Assembly: GCF_900186955.1 (NCBI RefSeq)
Contig: NZ_LT906438.1
Span: 1,984,001 to 2,048,000, forward strand
Reading direction: 5' to 3'
DNA: 64,000 nucleotides
DNA from: Bacillus pumilus
GTDB lineage: Bacteria > Bacillota > Bacilli > Bacillales > Bacillaceae
Shown piece after piece: positions 58,468 to 64,000 of this stretch (its first letter is position 1; each line of letters begins with the position of its first letter). Below the pieces are notes generated by a model. That model ran no database searches. It saw nothing but the letters and a program-made list of their open reading frames with translations, and was not told where the DNA came from. The translations under genes were made by a program, and so were the position numbers.

Positions 58468-59565
58468 CTACGCTCGAATGCCTTGCATTAAATCAGCAAG
58501 TGTACTTAGAATTTCTGCATTTTGCTCCATTGTTCCGACCGTAATACGTAAAGACGTTGGAAAACCAAGTGCTTTACCAGAACGAACAATGTAGCCTTTT
58601 TTCAATAATGCATTGAATAATTCATCTGCATCTCTTTTAAAATCAATCAGCACGAAGTTTGTTTGAGACGGATAAATAAATAGTCCAAAACGGTCAGCAA
58701 ATTCTTGATATTGCTTGAGACCTGCTTCATTTTTTTGTCTGCATGATTGAATGAAGTCCTGATCTTTTATCGCTGCACGAGCTGCTGCCTGAGCGATACG
58801 ACTCGTATTAAACGGCTCTCTCGCTGGTTCAATCGCAGTAATCAACTCTTCTGATGCAATGCCATAGCCTACTCGAAGCGCGGCCAGTCCATACGCTTTA
58901 GAAAACGTACGGAGTACGATAACATTTTGATAGTTGTGTAATAAAGATAAGCTGTTCGGAAAGTCTTCCGCACGAACGTATTCGACATATGCTTCATCTA
59001 GTACTACAAGCACATGAGCTGGTACTTGATCTAAAAACGCCACAAGCTCAGATTCTGACAAATGATTTCCCGTCGGGTTATTCGGGTTGCATACCCAGAC
59101 GACCTTCGTGTTCTCATCAATCGCATCCAGCATGCCCTTCAGATCGTGAGCTCCTCCGTCTAAAAGCGGCACCTCTCGAATCTCTGCCCGCTCAATGATC
59201 GCATTGTGACGATATTGCGGAAAAGACGGAGCTGGGATGACGGTATTTGTATGTTGGTCAAGGAATGCCCTAGCAATAATTTGCACAAGTTCATCTGAGC
59301 CATTCCCGAAAATTAATTGTTTTTCATTTACTTGAAGAAACTCAGCGAGCTCTGTTCTTAAACTTGCGCTGTATCCATCTGGATAGATCGCTAAATGTTC
59401 AAGCTCAGCTTGTATCGCCTCTCTTGCATGAGCGGAACATCCAAAAGGGTTTTCATTTGAAGCCAATTTCACAATTTTGTCTAATTGATATTCTTTTTTG
59501 ACCTCTTCAATTGGTTTCCCAGGTTGATACGGTTTTAGTTGTTTTAATTGATCTTTGATTTGCAA
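58468..59565 (-). CDS. hisC: Histidinol-phosphate aminotransferase
   Basis: 365 residues, class II aminotransferase. [31 protein letters not shown] and the PLP-lysine motif [16 protein letters not shown] are present. In Bacillus it also transaminates phenylpyruvate and hydroxyphenylpyruvate, hence its place in the trp-tyr cluster. The TTG at 59565 is preceded by GAGGTGAAACTT. Confidence 0.95.
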   Translation of the reverse strand: MQIKDQLKQLKPYQPGKPIEEVKKEYQLDKIVKLASNENPFGCSAHAREAIQAELEHLAIYPDGYSASLRTELAEFLQVNEKQLIFGNGSDELVQIIARAFLDQHTNTVIPAPSFPQYRHNAIIERAEIREVPLLDGGAHDLKGMLDAIDENTKVVWVCNPNNPTGNHLSESELVAFLDQVPAHVLVVLDEAYVEYVRAEDFPNSLSLLHNYQNVIVLRTFSKAYGLAALRVGYGIASEELITAIEPAREPFNTSRIAQAAARAAIKDQDFIQSCRQKNEAGLKQYQEFADRFGLFIYPSQTNFVLIDFKRDADELFNALLKKGYIVRSGKALGFPTSLRITVGTMEQNAEILSTLADLMQGIRA

Positions 59566-59575
59566 AAGTTTCACC

Positions 59576-60379
59576 TCATTTGAATGAATAGAGGGGACTA
59601 AATGTTTTTGCATAGGTTTCAAACTCTCTTAAAGCGTCTTGACGAGTATCACTTGCTAACAATTGATCCTGAAGTTCTTCAATTTTTTTTACAAGTGCAC
59701 TGCCTACAACGACGCCGTCACTCAGTTTATTCATTGCGTCTACCTGCTCTCTTGTTGAGATACCAAAACCGACCGCAACCGGTATGTGACTCAGCTGTTT
59801 CACTTGTTGAATAAAATCAGTAATCGATTCGTCAAAGGTTTGTCTGACACCTGTTACACCAAGAGATGAAACACAATACACAAAACCTTCTGCCTGCTCT
59901 ACTATATTTACTAATCGTTCCTTACTGGTTGGTGCAACGAGCGAAATATATGAAATGTCATATGTTTGACAGTTCTTTTGCAGCTCACTGCTTTCTTCAA
60001 AAGGCAAGTCGGGTGTTAAGAGTCCCGAAATATGATTTTTGCGCAGTAAAGCGAAAAAGTATTCTGTGTCTAATTGTAACACAGGATTATAATACGTAAA
60101 TAGAATTACAGGAATTTTTACACCGTTTTTTTTCATCTTCCCTGCTAATTCTATCGCTTTTACGATATTCATGCCATGATTTAGAGCTCTTTTGGAGGCT
60201 CTTTGAATGACAGGACCGTCTGCTAGCGGATCGGAATAAGGAACACCTAGCTCAATCGCATGTGCACCGGCTACTTGAAGGGACAAAGCTAAATCGATCG
60301 TGATTTCTTCTGACGGATCCCCTGCTGTAATAAATGGGATGAATAATTTCTCGTCTTGCTCTAATTGAAATGTGATCAT
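59576..60379 (-). CDS. trpA: Tryptophan synthase alpha chain
   Basis: 267 residues. [30 protein letters not shown] and the phosphate-binding [10 protein letters not shown] loop are present. It cleaves indole-3-glycerol phosphate. The ATG overlaps the trpB stop (ATGA). Confidence 0.97.
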   Translation of the reverse strand: MITFQLEQDEKLFIPFITAGDPSEEITIDLALSLQVAGAHAIELGVPYSDPLADGPVIQRASKRALNHGMNIVKAIELAGKMKKNGVKIPVILFTYYNPVLQLDTEYFFALLRKNHISGLLTPDLPFEESSELQKNCQTYDISYISLVAPTSKERLVNIVEQAEGFVYCVSSLGVTGVRQTFDESITDFIQQVKQLSHIPVAVGFGISTREQVDAMNKLSDGVVVGSALVKKIEELQDQLLASDTRQDALREFETYAKTFSPLYSFK

Positions 60380-61575
60380 TTGGTTTTGCCCTCACTTTCA
60401 AGCACATTCATTAATGTATGCACATCCTTATCTCCTCTTCCTGACAGGCAGACAAGGATGATTTCATCTTCACTCATCGTCCTGCTCATCTCAAACGCCT
60501 TGGCTAAAGCGTGTGCTGATTCAATCGCTGGCAGAATTCCTTCCTTTTCTGTCAGCAGTTTTAGTGCATCCAGTGCTTCTTGATCTGTAGCACTCACATA
60601 TTGAACGCGTCCGCTCGCATGTAAATATGCGTGCTCTGGTCCGATCCCGGGATAATCTAGACCAGCTGAAATGGAATAGGGCTCAATAATCTGGCCAAAT
60701 TCGTCTTGGATTAAATAGGTCAAAGATCCATGAATGACCCCTTTTGTCCCCTTCGTAATGGTTGCTGCATGAAGCGGCGTATCGATTCCTTTTCCAGCCG
60801 CTTCTACACCAATCAAATCAATCTCATCATCCAAAAACGCTCGGTACATTCCAATAGCATTACTTCCGCCGCCGACACAAGCAATGACTTTATGAGGGAG
60901 CCTGCCTTCTTTTTTCAGCATCTGCTCTTTTGCTTCATCACCAATCATCCGCTGGAACTCACTGACGATTTGGGGATATGGATGAGGTCCTACAACTGAA
61001 CCAATCATATAGAAATGATCACTACAGTGCTGGACCCAGTAACGAATCGCTTCGTTCGTTGCATCTTTTAATGTGCCGTTTCCGCTTGTGACAGGTATGA
61101 CTTCAGCGCCAAGGAGCTTCATTCGGAATACATTGAGAGATTGTCTCTCCACATCCTCTTTTCCCATAAATACCGTGCACGATAATCCAAACTTGGCGGC
61201 CACCGTTGCAGCTGCTACTCCGTGCTGTCCAGCGCCTGTTTCTGCGATGATGTTTGATTTCCCCATTTTTTTTGCAAGCAGTGCCTGACCAAGTGCATTG
61301 TTGATCTTATGAGCACCTGTATGGTTTAAATCTTCTCTTTTTAAATAGATTTTTGCGCCGCCGAGGTATGCAGATAATTGATCAGCATATGTCAGCGCAG
61401 TCGGTCTGCCTGAATAGTTTTGCAATAGAGAAAGATATTCTTGCTTAAAGGCTGGGTCTTCTTTTAATTCGTTAAATGCTTGTTCTATTTCTTTGAGTGG
61501 CTGCATGAGCGTCTCGGGAACAAATTTCCCTCCGAATTCTCCATATCTGCCAAGCTCATTTGGATATGCGTACAT
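60376..61575 (-). CDS. trpB: Tryptophan synthase beta chain
   Basis: 399 residues. [36 protein letters not shown] (PLP lysine after His), [14 protein letters not shown] and [12 protein letters not shown]-type phosphate loop are visible. It overlaps trpF by 20 bases. Confidence 0.97.
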   Translation of the reverse strand: MYAYPNELGRYGEFGGKFVPETLMQPLKEIEQAFNELKEDPAFKQEYLSLLQNYSGRPTALTYADQLSAYLGGAKIYLKREDLNHTGAHKINNALGQALLAKKMGKSNIIAETGAGQHGVAAATVAAKFGLSCTVFMGKEDVERQSLNVFRMKLLGAEVIPVTSGNGTLKDATNEAIRYWVQHCSDHFYMIGSVVGPHPYPQIVSEFQRMIGDEAKEQMLKKEGRLPHKVIACVGGGSNAIGMYRAFLDDEIDLIGVEAAGKGIDTPLHAATITKGTKGVIHGSLTYLIQDEFGQIIEPYSISAGLDYPGIGPEHAYLHASGRVQYVSATDQEALDALKLLTEKEGILPAIESAHALAKAFEMSRTMSEDEIILVCLSGRGDKDVHTLMNVLESEGKTK

Positions 61576-62215
61576 CGTTTAACATCCTTTCTTCGAGCGC
61601 TTTGATCTTAGCGCTGCTTTTCTTCCCGTTTTCTTCTATGCCGCTTGAAAGATCGATCGCTTTTGGGCTATAGGCAAGAAGCTCTGGCAGTGTTTCTGGT
61701 GTTATTCCGCCGGCAATGATGCATGCTTTCTTCAGTCGTTTTGCTTGCTGATTGTATACAGGTACCGCTTCCCATGTAAAAGCTGTGCCAGAACCGCCTC
61801 TCATCCCTTTTACTTTCGCATCAATGAGAAAACCATCGACAAACGGCGCAAATGCCGTCATTTGATCAAGTGTTTCTTTTATATCGGGATCGTGATGAAA
61901 GACTTTCCACACTACCGCCCCTGTTTGTTGTTTTATTTCTTTTGCATCCTTTCTTGTTTCATCTCCATGCAGCTGCACGATATCTAAAGGAATATGCTTT
62001 GTGATGTCACACACTTTTTGGATTTTTTCATTTACAAATACACCAGTAATCTTTTTCCTGCACTGCGAATCGGTGAGCCATTGTTTCACTTGATCTGGAT
62101 CGACTTGCCTTTTACTTGGAGCAAAAATAAATCCGATCGCATCTGCTTGAGATTGCGCAATGCATTCTACATCTTCTAGTGAGACCGCCCCGCAATATTT
62201 TAAAAAAGGCTTCAT
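61556..62215 (-). CDS. trpF: Phosphoribosylanthranilate isomerase
   Basis: 219 residues. [12 protein letters not shown] (catalytic Cys), VQLHGDE, and [13 protein letters not shown] with [12 protein letters not shown] are family motifs. The ATG at 62215, about nine bases after GGAGA, is preferred to the ATG three codons earlier, which nearly touches it. Confidence 0.95.
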   Translation of the reverse strand: MKPFLKYCGAVSLEDVECIAQSQADAIGFIFAPSKRQVDPDQVKQWLTDSQCRKKITGVFVNEKIQKVCDITKHIPLDIVQLHGDETRKDAKEIKQQTGAVVWKVFHHDPDIKETLDQMTAFAPFVDGFLIDAKVKGMRGGSGTAFTWEAVPVYNQQAKRLKKACIIAGGITPETLPELLAYSPKAIDLSSGIEENGKKSSAKIKALEERMLNDVRISK

Positions 62216-62220
62216 CGTGG

Positions 62221-62973
62221 TCATTCTCCAAATAACGTCTGAACGGCTTTTTCTTGTGAGGGTTCTCTCATTAATGATTCACCTACAAGGACAGCACTCG
62301 CTCCATGTTTTTTGACAAAGGTCAGATCATCAAATGTCTGAATACCGCTTTCACTTACTAGCAAGACATCCTTTGGAACAAGTGGTGCAATCTCTTTAGT
62401 TTGCTCAACTGTTGTTTTAAATGTCTTTAAATTTCGGTTATTCACGCCAATGATTTCGGGGGTGAATAGGTTTAAGATATGTTCCAGTGTATCTGCTGCA
62501 TGAACTTCGACAAGAATATCTAGTCCTTTTTCCTTCGCTTCAGCATAGAATTCATGAAGCTGTTGCGGTTCAAGTACTTCTCCAATTAATAAAATGGCAT
62601 CTGCACCGATACGTCTTGACTCTTCTATTTGTATGGAATCGATGATAAAGTCTTTTCTTAAAATTGGACGTGCGACTTTTTCTTTAATTAAGGAAAGATA
62701 CTCGTTCTTCCCTTGAAAAAATGGTTCATCTGTTAAGACTGATAAGCAATCAGCATTCGATTTTTCGTAGGCTTTTGCTGTTTGCAGAGGATCAAAATTT
62801 GGCTGAATGATTCCTTTGGAAGGAGAAGCCTTTTTCACCTCAGCAATCAGCCCAATCGAGCGGTGAGGGTTCATGAGTGCTTCTTTAAATGATCGTCTTT
62901 CAAAGTGTCCATCCGCAGGTAACTGCAACGTTTGGATATGTTCTTTTTTGCGTGCAATGATTTGATTAAGCAT
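62221..62973 (-). CDS. trpC: Indole-3-glycerol phosphate synthase
   Basis: 250 residues. [37 protein letters not shown] and LVSESGIQT are all conserved barrel motifs. It overlaps trpD by eight bases. Confidence 0.97.
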   Translation of the reverse strand: MLNQIIARKKEHIQTLQLPADGHFERRSFKEALMNPHRSIGLIAEVKKASPSKGIIQPNFDPLQTAKAYEKSNADCLSVLTDEPFFQGKNEYLSLIKEKVARPILRKDFIIDSIQIEESRRIGADAILLIGEVLEPQQLHEFYAEAKEKGLDILVEVHAADTLEHILNLFTPEIIGVNNRNLKTFKTTVEQTKEIAPLVPKDVLLVSESGIQTFDDLTFVKKHGASAVLVGESLMREPSQEKAVQTLFGE

Positions 62974-63988
62974 AGATCTCTTCCTCTTTCGTTTTTTGTT
63001 TTAAACGAGCCAATTGTTCTTTGGCTGCTCCGTTTTTAATCGTTTCTAATGCTTTTAATGTTCCTGCCATGAGGCTTTCTGACTTGCCCGCGACATATAA
63101 AGCCGCCCCGGCATTCAGAGCTGTAATATGAAGCGGCGCCCCTCCTGTTTGATGATTCAATATATTCTGAATCAATTTCGCGCTCTCTTCCGGTGATTGG
63201 ACCTGAATATCTGATAAGTATCCTTTTTCCAGTCCAAAGTCTTCTGGGTTTAGTGTATATTCTGTCATGGCACCTTTTTTGAGTTCAATCACATATGAAT
63301 TGGCTGTAATCGTTAGTTCATCCAGCCCGTCTTCCCCGCATACAAACAGGACATGCTCTGGCTCTAATGGGGCAAGGGCTTCCGCCATTAATTTTGCCTT
63401 TTCCTTTGCATACACACCGATGATTTGCTTTTTGGCTTGCATCGGGTGGCAAAGCGGTCCTAATAGATTAAATACCGTCCGGAAGCCAAGCTGCTTGCGG
63501 ACTGCTGCTACTTGTTTCATAGATGAATGGTACAGTGGCGCAAATAAAAAGCCCATGTTTTTCTCTTGTATTTGTCTTCTTGTTTCTTCTGGAGTAGATT
63601 GAATGTGAATCCCAAGACACTCTAGCACATCGGCACTTCCGCTTTTTGAAGAGACTGAGCGATTTCCGTGTTTTGCGATTTTAGCACCAGCGGCGGAAGC
63701 TACAATAGCAGCTGCAGTTGATATATTAAATGTGGAGAGTCCATCGCCTCCTGTGCCGCATGTGTCAACGACATCAAGCGATCTTTCCGCTGGTTCTGCT
63801 TTTTGCCGCATGGCCCTCACGAAGCCTGTCATTTCTTCAGCGGTTTCTCCTCTATGCGCTAAAATCGATAGACTTGCAGCGACTTCAGCATCTGTTAAAG
63901 AGCCGCTCATCATATCATGCATTAGTCTATGTGCTTCATTTTCTGATAGGAAGCCTCCGTTAACAAGAGCTGATAGTCGCTGATTCAT
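62966..63988 (-). CDS. trpD: Anthranilate phosphoribosyltransferase
   Basis: 340 residues. [19 protein letters not shown] is the phosphoribosyl-binding loop; [18 protein letters not shown] and [13 protein letters not shown] follow. The ATG at 63988 lies inside the end of trpE. Confidence 0.96.
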   Translation of the reverse strand: MNQRLSALVNGGFLSENEAHRLMHDMMSGSLTDAEVAASLSILAHRGETAEEMTGFVRAMRQKAEPAERSLDVVDTCGTGGDGLSTFNISTAAAIVASAAGAKIAKHGNRSVSSKSGSADVLECLGIHIQSTPEETRRQIQEKNMGFLFAPLYHSSMKQVAAVRKQLGFRTVFNLLGPLCHPMQAKKQIIGVYAKEKAKLMAEALAPLEPEHVLFVCGEDGLDELTITANSYVIELKKGAMTEYTLNPEDFGLEKGYLSDIQVQSPEESAKLIQNILNHQTGGAPLHITALNAGAALYVAGKSESLMAGTLKALETIKNGAAKEQLARLKQKTKEEEIYA

Positions 63989-64000
63989 CCTGCACACTCT
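63960..64000 (-). CDS. trpE: Anthranilate synthase component I, last codons only
   Basis: Only the final 12 codons ([12 protein letters not shown], then TAA at 63960-63962) fall in the window, in a frame different from trpD. The 29-base overlap with trpD equals that described for B. subtilis trpE-trpD, which is the main reason for the call. Confidence 0.65.
   Translation of the reverse strand, partial: SVQDESATISSC

Overview
The window looks like core chromosome of a Bacillus from the B. pumilus group or another close relative of B. subtilis. Gene content and order follow the B. subtilis block running from the trp supraoperon to ypeQ, protein lengths match family lengths, and Bacillus-only genes are present (sspL, sspM, cotD, yppG, gpsB, dynA, bpsAB, mrfAB, bacillithiol genes). 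Most genes lie on the minus strand. All assignments rest on reading the sequence and on knowledge of the families; no database search was run.

Layout. 0-3.4 kb: two RNase H-like proteins (YpeP, YpdQ) flanking a queuosine-precursor transporter (YpdP), the spore protein SspL, a 5'-3' exonuclease (YpcP) and a small basic peptide. 3.4-9.3 kb: YpbS, the double dynamin DynA, a Fur-controlled 30-residue peptide and the type III polyketide genes bpsA-bpsB. 9.3-11.1 kb: the only clearly accessory stretch, with a candidate small RNA, a GrpB-family gene and a decayed IS1182-like transposase. 11.1-18.1 kb: a polysaccharide deacetylase, xpt-pbuX under a guanine riboswitch, a carboxypeptidase, a DinG-like helicase and YptA. 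18.2-21.4 kb: an rRNA methyltransferase, RNase P RNA, gpsB, ypsA, cotD and an unannotated 31-residue membrane peptide. 21.4-33.3 kb: mrfA-mrfB mitomycin repair genes, an old-yellow-enzyme flavoprotein, a PTS IIA protein, the ypp cluster, sspM, recU and ponA. 33.3-40.6 kb: a small element inserted in the terminator between ponA and ypoC, then nth, dnaD, asnS, ypmB (apparently frameshifted), ypmA and dinG. 40.6-48.6 kb: panBCD and the ypjD-dapB-mgsA-bshB1-bshA-cca-birA operon. 48.6-55.7 kb: ypjC, ypjB, ypjA, the menaquinol:cytochrome c reductase genes qcrABC and ypiABF. 55.9-64 kb: aroA(aroE)-tyrA-hisC-trpABFCD plus the last codons of trpE.

The genes fall into working groups: tryptophan, tyrosine and histidine supply (trp-hisC-tyrA-aroA); pantothenate; bacillithiol with methylglyoxal; the respiratory bc complex; purine salvage; DNA repair and recombination (ypcP, nth, recU, mrfAB, dinG, ypvA); cell wall and division (ponA, gpsB, deacetylase); and sporulation (sspL, sspM, cotD, yppG).

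I found no large undescribed multigene system. The strongest unexplained signals are small: a promoter-hairpin-CUCCUU-terminator transcription unit at 9340-9438; a 174-bp structured insertion that duplicated a complete bidirectional terminator; a one-base loss in the A-run just after the ypmB start codon; two Fur boxes around a perfectly spaced promoter for a 30-residue peptide; and two further unlisted small ORFs with good start signals.
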